Below are positions 41,161 through 49,718 of a stretch of 64,000 bases of DNA, piece by piece. Origin of the DNA: Luteibacter pinisoli (GTDB lineage: Bacteria > Pseudomonadota > Gammaproteobacteria > Xanthomonadales > Rhodanobacteraceae). Location: NCBI RefSeq assembly GCF_006385595.1, contig NZ_CP041046.1, positions 2,604,001-2,668,000 on the forward strand. The letters are read 5' to 3'. Both the position numbers and the translations under genes were made by a program. The notes below the pieces were generated by a model, which saw only the letters and a list, made by a program, of their open reading frames with translations, searched no databases and was not told the origin of the DNA. How positions within the stretch are numbered: the first letter of the stretch is position 1; each line of letters begins with the position of its first letter.

Positions 41161-41433
41161 ATGGCACACGTTGACGAAGAGACCATCCTGACCCGGGCGC
41201 ATCTTGCGCTCGAAGCGGCGGCCATCGGCCACGCGCTGCTTGACGCCGATGCCGAAGAGGCGAGGTTCCGCACGCATCTTGTCATGAAGCAGGCGCTCGA
41301 CACAGGCTTAGGTGACGTTGCGCGTGCAGCGCGGGCAATAGCCTGGCTGTTGAGAGGCTCGGACACCGTCGCTGTACCCGGCATTGGTCGGGCGTTGCTC
41401 GCGTTGTCGGACACCATCGACGCTGCGCGTTAG
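41161..41433 (+). CDS. Small helical protein, family B paralogue
   Basis: A 90-residue helical protein, relative of the 4244-4564 gene: EEARFRTHLVMKQALDTGL matches DEARFRTCLITTLSLCRDL there, and LLALSDTIDAAR matches TLSEAIDRA. No signal or membrane segment; function unknown. Its stop overlaps the convergent gene by 4 bases. Confidence 0.65.
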   Translation: MAHVDEETILTRAHLALEAAAIGHALLDADAEEARFRTHLVMKQALDTGLGDVARAARAIAWLLRGSDTVAVPGIGRALLALSDTIDAAR

Positions 41434-41795
41434 CCGAGCTCCGTCCCCGTCAGCGTGCGTGCGGTGCGGAGTGCATCGATTTCAGCCTGGGCAACGGCTT
41501 CATCCTCTGTCTGAAACGTCGCCGTTGCCCCCGAGATCCGCGACTGGGACCCCGACCATTGCGGTTCAGGCTCGGTGCGATGGAGGGACCACGACGCCAC
41601 CCATCGACCCGCGCGTTCCCGTGGCTCGATGAGTGTCCACAACCCTGCGACGCGTCTTGCGATTCCCAAAACCCTCTCCGACCGGGCAACCGATGCCACA
41701 GCATACCCGATGACCGGGGAACGCTTGCCTCTACCAGGGCCAGGAGCGCGGCCAAACGTCCTTGATGTAGTCGAGGTTGCGGACCGACCTCCCAC
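41430..41795 (-). CDS. Hypothetical protein
   Basis: A 121-residue open frame whose middle and end look coding: GLWTLIEPRERAGRWVASWS, then SQSRISGATATFQTEDEAVA and QAEIDALRTARTL, like small DUFs that fold on one sheet plus a helix. The start is unclear: the furthest is a GTG at 41795. Not recognised. Confidence 0.4.
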   Translation of the reverse strand: MGGRSATSTTSRTFGRAPGPGRGKRSPVIGYAVASVARSERVLGIARRVAGLWTLIEPRERAGRWVASWSLHRTEPEPQWSGSQSRISGATATFQTEDEAVAQAEIDALRTARTLTGTELG

Positions 41796-41962
41796 CCGGC
41801 GTGCTGTGTTTCAACGCGTCGGGAAGTGGTAAACGCGCCCCCAGGGCCTGGAAAACCTGTCCGACATGGCCGTCCATCATCAACCGCCGTAGGGGCCGGC
41901 CCGGTGTGGCCAACGATGTCGGCCCGCCCGCCGCGCCAGCGCACAATATTGGTTCCGGGTCA

Positions 41963-43324
41963 TCAGCCGGGCTTGCCGACGCTTCCCCTTGCTCGTGCCG
42001 ACAGGGCCCGGGACCTCCAGCGCATCAGTGGCGTCACGCTCCCTCCGTGCAGCAGAATGCTGAGCGTCACCACAGTGATGACGATGCCCTCCAGCGGGGC
42101 GCGCAAATCACCGGTCAACCCGTGGCCGACGGCAAATGCCAGGTAATTGAGGCTGCCGAGCCCACGAATGCCGAACCAGCCAATGAGGACCCGCCGTTGC
42201 CAGGGGACGGGGCTGCCGATCGTCGCTACCCACACCGCCAGCGGCCGGATGACAAGCATGAGTGCCATCGCCACCAGCACGCCTGTCCAGCTGAGCGCCG
42301 GCACTGCCGCCACGCCGACGGCGAGGACCAGCGCTGCCGCGATGAGACGCTCGACAGTCTCCCCGAACGACAGTGCGTCGGAGACGACCCATCCCACGGT
42401 CTGGCCTGGGTGCTCGATGGCCGCTCCCGCCCGCTCGTTGGGATTGACCCGTGTTTCCGCCGGAGCCTGGTCAACCGGGTCCCTTTCCCCGTCTTCCTGC
42501 GTGTATCGGCTCACATGGAGCTCGACGCGCCGCAATCCGACGCCTGCGGCGAAGGCCGCGAGGAAGCCCGAGGCATGGACGGCTTCGGCCAGCGCGTACA
42601 CACCGATCATGATGCCCAGTGCGAGAAAGTCACTGGGCGCCACGTCGCGCGTGGCGTGACGCAGGTGCGTGCCCAGATGCCCGAGGCCCCACCCTCCCAG
42701 AACGCCAATCCCGACGCCGCCTGCCAGATTCCACAGGACATCGACCGTCAGCCAGTTCGCCCAGACATTGGCAAGGGTTTCCCCAGGGGACGCCATTGCC
42801 AAGGCGAGCATCAGAATGGGCAGGCCTGTGGCATCGTTCATGCCCGCTTCGCCCGAAATCGCCACCCGCAGGGCATCGTCGTCCCTGGCGTCGTCGACCG
42901 ACACCAGGGACGCCAGGACCGGGTCAGTGGGGCAAACCATCGCCGCCAGCGCGAGCGCCCACGGCAGCGGCCAACCCAGTCCATGAATGCCGAGGAGCAT
43001 CACGCCGAGCACGGTGAGGACCATGGCCGTCAGCGCAAGGCGAACCGCCATTCGCCACCCACCGTCGCGAAAACGCAACCTCAGCTTGAGTCCGGTGATG
43101 AACAGTGAGACGACCATGGCTGCCTCGGACGCCACCCGAAGCCAGAGAACATGGTCTGCCGTGAGCGGCAAACGGGTCAGGGCAAGCACCCCGGGGCCGA
43201 CCCCGACACCAGCGAGGAGGTAGATGGCAAATGTCGTAACCGGCCCGCGATGGATCCACCCCGACAGGAACGAGGTCAGCAGCAGGAGCGCTGCGGCAAA
43301 GAGGAGCCATCCCAACGTCGGCAT
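41963..43324 (-). CDS. CPA1-type cation/proton antiporter
   Basis: A 453-residue membrane protein with about 12 hydrophobic helices. Signature segments are VCPTDPVLASLVS (the TDP motif of the sodium/proton exchanger fold) and ISGEAGMNDATGLPILML, the GExxxND motif where the aspartate pair binds the cation. A hydrophilic insertion rich in Asp/Glu/Arg lies near residue 270 (YTQEDGERDPVDQAPAETRV). It should exchange sodium or potassium for protons at the inner membrane, fitting the stress-related genes that follow. Confidence 0.85.
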   Translation of the reverse strand: MPTLGWLLFAAALLLLTSFLSGWIHRGPVTTFAIYLLAGVGVGPGVLALTRLPLTADHVLWLRVASEAAMVVSLFITGLKLRLRFRDGGWRMAVRLALTAMVLTVLGVMLLGIHGLGWPLPWALALAAMVCPTDPVLASLVSVDDARDDDALRVAISGEAGMNDATGLPILMLALAMASPGETLANVWANWLTVDVLWNLAGGVGIGVLGGWGLGHLGTHLRHATRDVAPSDFLALGIMIGVYALAEAVHASGFLAAFAAGVGLRRVELHVSRYTQEDGERDPVDQAPAETRVNPNERAGAAIEHPGQTVGWVVSDALSFGETVERLIAAALVLAVGVAAVPALSWTGVLVAMALMLVIRPLAVWVATIGSPVPWQRRVLIGWFGIRGLGSLNYLAFAVGHGLTGDLRAPLEGIVITVVTLSILLHGGSVTPLMRWRSRALSARARGSVGKPG

Positions 43325-43398
43325 GGCCCTATGGTTCCCGTTGTCCGGTCAAGGCGCCGCGAACAGGAGCAACCCACCTTTCACTGGGCGAATTCCCC

Positions 43399-43839
43399 CT
43401 ACAAGCGAATCTCGCCCTCGTCCATGCCTTCCCACCACGTGATGCGTCGGGCGCCGACCTTCAGCATCACAATGCCGGGCGTGTCGACCCCTTGTTCGAA
43501 CCAACGATCCAGTTCCTTGTGCCAGTGCGCCTGCATCAACGCCTTGTCCCGGATGAGCTCGCCACGGCCCTCGACTGCGACAAACAGTGGCGGCTTCCCA
43601 AGCAGGGACTTCGCACCGGTAAATGACAAGGCGACGGCTGGGTTGGCCTGAATCTCGCCAACAAAGTGCGTGCCCTCATAGCCGAAGAAATAACTGTCAC
43701 CGTCGTACTCGACATCGCCATTGTTGCTCATCGGACGACCTGCAATCTCGCCGCTGGCAGCGTGGGTCTGGAGCATCGCAAAGTCTATCCTGGCCATTGC
43801 CTTTGCGAGGTCCTGCAGCGTGCGTTCGGTCCTTGCCAT
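43399..43839 (-). CDS. General-stress pyridoxamine-5-phosphate oxidase-like flavoprotein
   Basis: A 146-residue split-barrel protein of the general stress protein 26 type: RIDFAMLQTHAASGEIAGRP, then YFFGYEGTHFVGEIQANPAV and a C-terminal TPGIVMLKVGARRITWWEG. Family members bind FMN/FAD or F420 and are linked to stress resistance; the precise reaction is unknown. The ATG at 43839 overlaps the stop of the upstream DUF4142 gene (TGATG), so translation is coupled. Confidence 0.85.
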   Translation of the reverse strand: MARTERTLQDLAKAMARIDFAMLQTHAASGEIAGRPMSNNGDVEYDGDSYFFGYEGTHFVGEIQANPAVALSFTGAKSLLGKPPLFVAVEGRGELIRDKALMQAHWHKELDRWFEQGVDTPGIVMLKVGARRITWWEGMDEGEIRL

Positions 43840-44363
43840 CACATTGCCCCCGGCAGCTTCTGTGCCATCTCGAGGTGATGCTTTAAGGTCGGCAAGGTTT
43901 TCGTCGCAAACGCTTTCAAGTCTGCGTCCTTCCCGCTGGTCGACTCCGTCGTGAACAGCTTGATGACCTTCTGGTGGTCCGCAATCATCTTCTGCCTGAA
44001 GGCCTGGTCGAACGCGGCGCCACTCTTTTTCCCCATCATCTCGGCGGCCTTTGCATCGGCTGGCATGGGTTCGCTTGCGACCGCAAGCGACTTGCCGGTC
44101 GCTATGGTTTTCAGTTCATCGCCGGCCGCCGTATGGTCATCGACCATCGTCTTCCCGAATGCCTTTACGTCGTCAGATCCTCCATTTTCTGTCGCCAGGT
44201 TGCCCAGCTTGACCTCGGCCAATCCTGCCGCGCTTGCCGCTTTCACAAAAGCCGCATCCGCCTGACCGGCAGCCGGCATGTCCGCAGCCTGGGCAACGGA
44301 AACGCCAGTGGCCAGCATGAGGCACCCGGCGAGCGTGGCAACTCGAAGCATGGAACGTGTCAT
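43839..44363 (-). CDS. DUF4142 exported stress protein
   Basis: A 174-residue exported protein. MTRSMLRVATLAGCLMLATG is a signal peptide. The mature part is a four-helix ferritin-like DUF4142 domain with AAFVKAASAAGLAEVKLGNL, FGKTMVDDHTAAGDELKTIA, FDQAFRQKMIADHQKVIKLF and the final LPTLKHHLEMAQKL. Metal ligands typical of ferritins are incomplete. It is periplasmic and usual in desiccation or stress clusters. GGGAGAGAATCC precedes ATG 44363. Confidence 0.85.
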   Translation of the reverse strand: MTRSMLRVATLAGCLMLATGVSVAQAADMPAAGQADAAFVKAASAAGLAEVKLGNLATENGGSDDVKAFGKTMVDDHTAAGDELKTIATGKSLAVASEPMPADAKAAEMMGKKSGAAFDQAFRQKMIADHQKVIKLFTTESTSGKDADLKAFATKTLPTLKHHLEMAQKLPGAM

Positions 44364-44483
44364 GGATTCTCTCCCGTTGGTTGGAACCAGTGGTGTGGCA
44401 TGGACTGCATCAACAGGTCGTCTACAAAGGGTTACGCCAGAACGCTTCCCCGGTGGCATCCCTCTGACGGGCATCGACCGGGG

Positions 44484-45308
44484 TCAGCGGGGGCGCCATG
44501 ACGCGCCGCCGGCCTCGAGGTGCCGGAGCACGGTCCGCGCATTCGCGATTGCATGGCCATGAGCCATGTTGTCAAAGACACACCAGAAAGACGACCCTAC
44601 CCGCGTCGCGGCAAGCAGCCGCCGGGCAAGCTCTTCGAGAAACGCGGCGTCGTAGGAAGAGCGGTAAAGGTCCGGGGCGCCGTGGAGGCGCAGATAGAGC
44701 AGCCGGGTGGGCACCGGCAGATGCATGCCGTCGCTGCCGACGGGACGGGGGTGCGCATACACCCAATCCACATCGAACCCCCGCCCCGTCTCGTAAGCAG
44801 TCGCGGTGAACCATGACCCGTGACGCGGCTCAAGCACCACTGGCACAGGGGTGCGTGCGCGTAGTGCCGCAAAGAACACACGGGCCACATGGGCGTCAAA
44901 CGTCAGGCTCGGTGGGAGTTGGACCAGCAGGCTTGCGAGCTTGTCCCCCAGTCCGCTCGACTGCGCCAGAAACGCGTCGAGCAACGACCCAGTGTGGCGC
45001 AGACGTGCCTCATGCGTTACCGCGCGGGGGACCTTGACGCTGAACCGGAACCACGGAGGCACCGCTGACGCCCAGCGGGCATAGATCGCTTCGCGGTGGG
45101 GGCGGTAAAACGACGAGTTGACCTCTACACAGCTGAAGGCCCGCGCATATCGCTCGAGGTGACTGCCGACGGACAAGGGTTCCGGACCATTGTCCGCCGG
45201 CATCGACCATCCGGCGCAACCCACGCGCCAGTGCGCCAGTGCCTTCGGCCTAGCGATATCGCGCGTCACGCGTGGTCGCCCTGGCTGCTCAGGGCAACGG
45301 GTTGCCAC
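44484..45308 (-). CDS. DUF72 (YecE-like) protein
   Basis: A 274-residue TIM-barrel protein of the DUF72 family: WRVGCAGWSM opening, RYARAFSCVEVNSSFYRPHR, FRFSVKVPRAVTHEARL, LLVQLPPSLTFD, LEPRHGSWFT, LYLRLHGAPDLYRSSY and a closing WCVFDNMAHGHAIANA. These are the invariant blocks of the family, whose biochemical role is unsettled. The start is a GTG at 45308 that overlaps the 3' end of the SDR gene by 20 bases on the same strand. Confidence 0.85.
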   Translation of the reverse strand: MATRCPEQPGRPRVTRDIARPKALAHWRVGCAGWSMPADNGPEPLSVGSHLERYARAFSCVEVNSSFYRPHREAIYARWASAVPPWFRFSVKVPRAVTHEARLRHTGSLLDAFLAQSSGLGDKLASLLVQLPPSLTFDAHVARVFFAALRARTPVPVVLEPRHGSWFTATAYETGRGFDVDWVYAHPRPVGSDGMHLPVPTRLLYLRLHGAPDLYRSSYDAAFLEELARRLLAATRVGSSFWCVFDNMAHGHAIANARTVLRHLEAGGASWRPR

Positions 45309-46191
45309 CGGTCACACCGTACGTTTCCCCGGTCGTGAAACTCGACTCGTTGGATGCGAGGAGCACATAGACTGGCGCGCACTCCACCGGCTGGCCCGGA
45401 CGTTTGAGGGGCACCTGGGACCCGAAGTCCTTGAGCTTCTCCATGGGCTGGCCGCCGGATGGCTGCAACGCGGTCCACACCGGCCCCGGCGCAACAGCAT
45501 TGACGCGAATACCCCGCTCCGCCACCTGGCCAGCCAGGGCTTTTGTGAAAGCGACAATGGCAGCCTTTGTCGACGCATAGTCGAGCAAGATGGCCGACGG
45601 ATCGTACGACTGGATGCTCGCGGTATTCACGATGGTGCTGCCTGACGGCATGATTTCCAGCGCGGCTTTGCACAACCAGAACAGCCCGTACACGTTAGTC
45701 TTGAACGTGGCATCGAACTGGTCCGTTGAGATGTCTTCAATGGTCTTCTGGTGGGTCTGCTTGCCGGCGACGTTGGCCAGAATGTCGAGGCCACCCATGG
45801 CTTCGCTCGCCTGCTTGACCAAGGACTGGCAGAACGCTTCGTTCTTGAGGTCCCCAGCTATACCCTTGGCGACGACGCCTTCCTTCTCAAGCAAGGCAAT
45901 CACTTCCCGGGCATCTTCCTCCTCTTCGGGCAAGTAATTGATGACGACATGTGCGCCCTCCCTTGCGAAGGCGATGGCCGCCGCCCGGCCGATGCCGCTG
46001 TCACCACCAGTGACCAGCGCGCGACGGCCTTTGAGCCGCCCACTGCCCTGGTAACTCGATTCGCCATGGTCTGCAGGCGGATGCAGCTTATGCACGGTAC
46101 CGGGCGCGGACTGCTTGGGTGTATCAAACGGCGGACCGGGAAAGCGGGTCACCGGATTCACGAGGGAGGGCATGGTCTTCGTGTCGGTCAT
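45289..46191 (-). CDS. Short-chain dehydrogenase/reductase (YhdF/YghA-like)
   Basis: A 300-residue SDR. The N-terminal extension (PGTVHKLHPPADHGESSYQG) is typical of YghA/YhdF-type stress reductases. The NADP-binding ALVTGGDSGIGRAAAIAFAR, the ANVAGKQ structural motif, serine in VNTASIQSYDP, and catalytic YASTKAAI (YxxxK) are all present, with the C-terminal VAPGPVWTALQPSGG. It oxidises or reduces sugars or aldehydes with NAD(P). AGGAGCAAGCC precedes ATG 46191. Confidence 0.9.
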   Translation of the reverse strand: MTDTKTMPSLVNPVTRFPGPPFDTPKQSAPGTVHKLHPPADHGESSYQGSGRLKGRRALVTGGDSGIGRAAAIAFAREGAHVVINYLPEEEEDAREVIALLEKEGVVAKGIAGDLKNEAFCQSLVKQASEAMGGLDILANVAGKQTHQKTIEDISTDQFDATFKTNVYGLFWLCKAALEIMPSGSTIVNTASIQSYDPSAILLDYASTKAAIVAFTKALAGQVAERGIRVNAVAPGPVWTALQPSGGQPMEKLKDFGSQVPLKRPGQPVECAPVYVLLASNESSFTTGETYGVTGGNPLP

Positions 46192-46322
46192 GGCTTGCTC
46201 CTGCGGAAAACGGTGACCGTAGGCTTCCGATTGTCCCTGCCGTGTCTAATTTCCCATGCCTTGCGCTCACCTGATGTTGAGTCCGCGCGTGGGACGGTCA
46301 GCCTTTCCATGAGGAGACCGCA

Positions 46323-47486
46323 ATGAAAGCCCTGACTTACCATGGCTCGAAGGACGTGCGCGTCGAGACAGTGCCAGACCCTGTTCTCCAACACGATGAC
46401 GACATCCTCCTACGCGTGACGGCCACGGCCATCTGCGGGTCCGACCTGCATCTGTATCACGGCAAGATTCCGGAAACGAAACACGGCGACATCTTCGGCC
46501 ATGAGTTCATGGGTGTCGTGGAAGACGCTGGACGCGGCGTCACGAATGTGAAGAAGGGCGACCGGGTCGTCATCCCGTTCGTTATCGCCTGCGGAAAATG
46601 TTTTTTCTGCGAGCACGAGCAGTTCGCAGCCTGCGAGACGACCAACCCCGATGAGGGCGCGAGCCTCAGGAAGCGTCCGAACATGACGCCGCCCGCAGCG
46701 CTCTTTGGTTATTCGCACCTGTACGGCGGAGTACCGGGCGGTCAGGCCGAGTTCGTCCGGGTGCCGAAGGCCAATGTCGGGCCCTTCGTGGTTCCCGGTA
46801 GCCTGAGCGACGAGCGGGTGCTGTTTTTGTCGGACATCCTGCCGACCGGTTACCAAGCCGTACTCAACGCAAAGATTGGGCACGGTTCCACGGTTGCCAT
46901 CTTCGGCGCAGGGCCGGTCGGGCTGATGGCAGCCGCCTGCGCGCGCATGCTCGGTGCCGAGCGCATCTACATGATTGATGACCAGAAGTACCGGCTCGAT
47001 TTCGCGGTGACAGCCTACGACGTCATCCCCGTGGACTTCAGCAGTGTCGACCCATCGGAGTTCATTCTCGCCAATACGGCCGGGCGTGGGGTCGACGCCA
47101 GCATTGATGCGGTCGGGTTTGAAGCCAAGGGCAGCACGACGGAAACGGTGCTCAGCACGCTGAAGCTTGAAACCAGCTCCGGTGAAGTCCTCCGCCAGTG
47201 CATTACCGCCACGCGCCGTGGCGGCATCGTCAGCATTCCGGGCGTCTATGCCGGATTCATCCATGCGTTCCTCATCGGCGACGCGTTCGACAAGGGGCTG
47301 ACGCTTGCGATGGGCCAGACCCATGTGCAGCGCTACTTGCCTGAGCTCCTCGACTTCATTGAGGAAGGAAGCCTTGCTCCCGACATCATCATCTCGCACC
47401 GCATGAAGCTCGCTGACGCCGCACGTGGGTATGAGGTGTTCGACAAGAAAGAAGAGGACTGCCGGAAAGTGGTCTTGACCCCATAA
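46323..47486 (+). CDS. Zinc-dependent alcohol / formaldehyde-type dehydrogenase
   Basis: A 387-residue medium-chain dehydrogenase. The catalytic zinc site is seen in AICGSDLHLYHG and IFGHEFMGVVEDAGRGV. The structural zinc cysteines sit in VIACGKCFFCEHEQFAAC, and the Rossmann motif is VAIFGAGPVGLMAAACARML. The long insertion with GGVPGGQAEFVRVPKANVGP is typical of glutathione-independent formaldehyde-dehydrogenase-like ADHs. GAGGAGACCGCA precedes the ATG. It is divergent from the SDR gene with a 131-bp shared promoter region, consistent with joint control. Confidence 0.9.
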   Translation: MKALTYHGSKDVRVETVPDPVLQHDDDILLRVTATAICGSDLHLYHGKIPETKHGDIFGHEFMGVVEDAGRGVTNVKKGDRVVIPFVIACGKCFFCEHEQFAACETTNPDEGASLRKRPNMTPPAALFGYSHLYGGVPGGQAEFVRVPKANVGPFVVPGSLSDERVLFLSDILPTGYQAVLNAKIGHGSTVAIFGAGPVGLMAAACARMLGAERIYMIDDQKYRLDFAVTAYDVIPVDFSSVDPSEFILANTAGRGVDASIDAVGFEAKGSTTETVLSTLKLETSSGEVLRQCITATRRGGIVSIPGVYAGFIHAFLIGDAFDKGLTLAMGQTHVQRYLPELLDFIEEGSLAPDIIISHRMKLADAARGYEVFDKKEEDCRKVVLTP

Positions 47487-47492
47487 CCAACA

Positions 47493-47512
47493 AGCCCCCG
47501 GGGCCGGGGGCT
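47493..47512. terminator. GC-rich hairpin between convergent genes
   Basis: AGCCCCC / GGGGGCT with a 6-base loop lies between the dehydrogenase stop and the DUF1989 stop. There is no clear T-run on either side, so it may serve both directions weakly. Confidence 0.5.
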
Positions 47513-48096
47513 CATTCCAACTGGAAATCGATGGGCTTGAACGTGAAATTGTTGGACAACCCTGCGGAACATGCGGTCAAGCCCACAACCAGGTCCATTA
47601 GCGCCACAAAGGTCGTGCCCTGCCCGGCCCGGCTCAGCGGTGGCTCGACCGATAGCGCACCAGTGGTGCCGTCCACCTGCACGTTCATGAAGACGTTGAA
47701 CGCCGTCGGGATTTGGTCTGGGTTGATGCCAAAGGGAGCCAGGGCCTCGACAAGGTTCCCGAAGCAGCCCCGGTGCGGTTCAGTGTGCCCGTAGAGCTTC
47801 GCGAACATTTCCTTCGAGCAAGGGGCAAGGAGGAAGTCATGCCTTCCGACATCGTCCTGTTCAATCATAAGCATCGGACTGCTTCGGTTGGAATACAGCG
47901 TGTCGCCGGTGGTCAGCAGAAACTTGCTTGCATAGTCGAGTGTTCGACCGCTTGACAGCCACTCGTTTGTGTCGTTTGCATTGAACGCGACAAGGTCACT
48001 GACCTGCTGACCCTGCGGGTCAATAACAGTCAGGCGTTGGCCCTTGCGAAGCACAAACGCAGTGCCGCTTTGCGGCGGGATGGTCTGGGTCGTCAC
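47512..48096 (-). CDS. DUF1989 (urea carboxylase-associated) family protein
   Basis: A 194-residue protein with the DUF1989 hallmarks: RKGQRLTVIDPQGQQVSDLV, FNANDTNEWLSSGRTLDY, LLTTGDTLYSNRSSPML, HDFLLAPCS, the cysteine/histidine-containing HRGCFGNLVEAL, and a final DLVVGLTACS. Relatives accompany urea carboxylase or guanidine-related operons; several conserved Cys/His suggest metal binding. The start is a GTG within GTGA shared with the stop of the YcgG-like gene, so it is coupled. Confidence 0.85.
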   Translation of the reverse strand: MTTQTIPPQSGTAFVLRKGQRLTVIDPQGQQVSDLVAFNANDTNEWLSSGRTLDYASKFLLTTGDTLYSNRSSPMLMIEQDDVGRHDFLLAPCSKEMFAKLYGHTEPHRGCFGNLVEALAPFGINPDQIPTAFNVFMNVQVDGTTGALSVEPPLSRAGQGTTFVALMDLVVGLTACSAGLSNNFTFKPIDFQLE

Positions 48097-48779
48097 GCGG
48101 TCTTCCTGGGATTTGGTTGAGCGACAGGGGAAAACGGACAGCTCCAGGACCCTTCGACATGGCGGCCGCTGTACTGGACCGCCTCCGACGTCGAGCCGTG
48201 CACCGCGAGCATCGGGTTGGCGGACCCATTCCGCTCGATGTCCTCATTGATAATCGCGGACTTCAGGCGGTCATAGCGGCCTTGGCTACGCAAGTATTCG
48301 AACTGGCTGTGGAGATTGAAGACAAGTGCCGGGTGCGCCAGGCGTCGACCCGGTCGGGATGCTCCCGGATGGAGACCGACGACGTAGAAGGCTCTGCCGC
48401 CGACACTCATGCTGAACGCGGGATCCTCCGGGTCGTTGCTGACGGCGGGGTCCCAGTCATGTGACCGAGCATCCGCTTCGTGGATACCCTGCAATCTTGC
48501 AAACAGCAGCCGCTCAAAGACAGGTTCAGGTATGACGGCGTGGTCGGTAAAATGGACCACAAGACTCCGAAATGTATCCTCAGGGCTGTTACACACTGCG
48601 AATGATTCAATTCGTTCCGCAAGGGATTCATCGTCCGCAGGGCACGCAAGAGCACTGGCGAAGACGTGCTCGATGAGGTGTCGGCGATGAGCCGTGCGGC
48701 CGGCAAAGCAGGGGAAGGTCTCGCCCTCGAGGAGGGCATCAAATTCACGGAGCGCGCTGGCTCGACTGGTTGCATTCAT
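48093..48779 (-). CDS. YqcI/YcgG family (GntA-like heme N-oxygenase fold)
   Basis: A 228-residue protein of the YqcI/YcgG family: EGETFPCFAGRTAHRRHLIE, then SLVVHFTDH, HDWDPAVSNDPEDPAFSMSV, GRAFYVVGLHPGASRPGRRL and ALVFNLHSQFEYLRSQGRYD, ending with NPMLAVHGSTSEAVQYSGR. The family includes the heme enzyme GntA that hydroxylates a guanidine nitrogen. It is translationally coupled (GTGA) to a DUF1989 gene, an association also known from other bacteria. ATG 48779 places FPCFAGR at the usual distance from the N terminus; a GTG at 48839 is the alternative. Confidence 0.75.
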   Translation of the reverse strand: MNATSRASALREFDALLEGETFPCFAGRTAHRRHLIEHVFASALACPADDESLAERIESFAVCNSPEDTFRSLVVHFTDHAVIPEPVFERLLFARLQGIHEADARSHDWDPAVSNDPEDPAFSMSVGGRAFYVVGLHPGASRPGRRLAHPALVFNLHSQFEYLRSQGRYDRLKSAIINEDIERNGSANPMLAVHGSTSEAVQYSGRHVEGSWSCPFSPVAQPNPRKTA

Positions 48780-48913
48780 GGCATCGAGCGTGCCGACGAC
48801 CTCGTGAACGAGGCTCGCAAGGATGTTGAAGGCACCCACAACGTATGTGAGGGGCCTCGCCGACCCCAGTCACGGCATCTCAACGTCCACCCGGATGGCG
48901 TTTCGACGGAAGG

Positions 48914-49324
48914 TCAGCCGGCGTCGCTGGGCGAAGAGTCAGACCGTTCTCTGGCACGAGCGGCCTCAGCCTTCTCAAGGTAAGCCTTTCGGACACGGTC
49001 GAGCTCCTTCTCGTCGAGTTGTTCAAGGTCAAGCAGCGCTTCGTTGGTGCCCTTTATTGCGTTGATGAGTTCATCGAGCTTGATTTGCAGGGCTTCCGTA
49101 TCGCGGTTTTGGGAGGCTTGAATCAAAAAAACCATCAAGAAGGTGATGATGGTGGTCGAGGTGTTGATGACCAACTGCCAAGTGTCACCAAACTTGAAGA
49201 TGGGACCGCTGGCGGCCCACACGATGACGACGAGGAGTGCGATGGCAAAGGTGACGGGCTCACCAGCGGCTTTCGAGACCGCCATCGCGACGCGCGTGAA
49301 CAAACCTTGCTTTTTCGATGCCAT
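48914..49324 (-). CDS. Low-affinity iron permease-like membrane protein
   Basis: A 136-residue protein with two membrane helices (VTFAIALLVVIVWAASGPIF and QLVINTSTTIITFLMVFLIQ). The highly conserved QASQNRDTEALQIKLDELI and a charged coiled C terminus follow. This is the bacterial low-affinity iron permease-like family, named from a fungal protein; actual iron transport by the bacterial version is not proven. It lies in the stress block. Confidence 0.85.
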   Translation of the reverse strand: MASKKQGLFTRVAMAVSKAAGEPVTFAIALLVVIVWAASGPIFKFGDTWQLVINTSTTIITFLMVFLIQASQNRDTEALQIKLDELINAIKGTNEALLDLEQLDEKELDRVRKAYLEKAEAARARERSDSSPSDAG

Positions 49325-49409
49325 CGGCCCGCTCCAGGCCCGCCGTTCGGGACCGTGCACCGGAGCCTCCTACCGCACCTGTGATGCCTGCGTGCACGGG
49401 GACGGCAGG

Positions 49410-49553
49410 TCAGGCTCTCCCAGCAAGCCAGATGGACATGGCGGCCAGCGCACTGATGATGAGGAGCCCAAAGACGACCCAAGCGACATGCGCGAGGACG
49501 GAGACGCCCACGGCCGAGGGCGTCTCCACGTTCTCCGACTCATCTTTGTGCAT
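49410..49553 (-). CDS. Small single-pass membrane protein
   Basis: A 47-residue protein, MHKDESENVETPSAVGVSVL then a membrane helix VAWVVFGLLIISALAAMSIW. Its ATG overlaps the TGA of the preceding gene by one base (TGATG), strong evidence that it is translated. Function unknown. Confidence 0.65.
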   Translation of the reverse strand: MHKDESENVETPSAVGVSVLAHVAWVVFGLLIISALAAMSIWLAGRA

Positions 49554-49708
49554 CACCGGATGCCTTCGTCCCGCTTCGACGCTTTGTCCATCTTCTCCTC
49601 GCCTTGCTCGATTTTCTTGTCCCGCCTCTCTTGCTGCGGCTTGTCCTTTTTGGCGACGTAGTTGAGGTTGCGGTCGCCCGACTGCGGTTGGTGGTTCTGG
49701 TCAGCCAT
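49553..49708 (-). CDS. Small highly charged protein
   Basis: A 51-residue hydrophilic protein (NYVAKKDKPQQERRDKKIEQ in the middle), predicted to be disordered or helical, like small stress-induced proteins beside DUF892 ferritins. GAGGAGAACCTC is an ideal ribosome site before ATG 49708. Its stop is fused with the next start (TGATG). Confidence 0.65.
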   Translation of the reverse strand: MADQNHQPQSGDRNLNYVAKKDKPQQERRDKKIEQGEEKMDKASKRDEGIR

Positions 49709-49718
49709 GAGGTTCTCC

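Noticed and set aside
41777..43108. Plus-strand open frame (443 codons) opposite the cation antiporter
   Set aside because: The minus-strand product has membrane helices and the TDP and GExxxND motifs; the antisense product is His/Arg/Pro-rich without structure.
46410..47399. Minus-strand open frame inside the zinc dehydrogenase gene
   Set aside because: The plus-strand gene has all zinc and cofactor motifs; the antisense frame is not protein-like.
47487..48900. Possible guanidine riboswitch linked to the YcgG/DUF1989 pair
   Set aside because: The upstream sequence lacks the recognisable conserved core of guanidine riboswitches as far as I can judge by eye.
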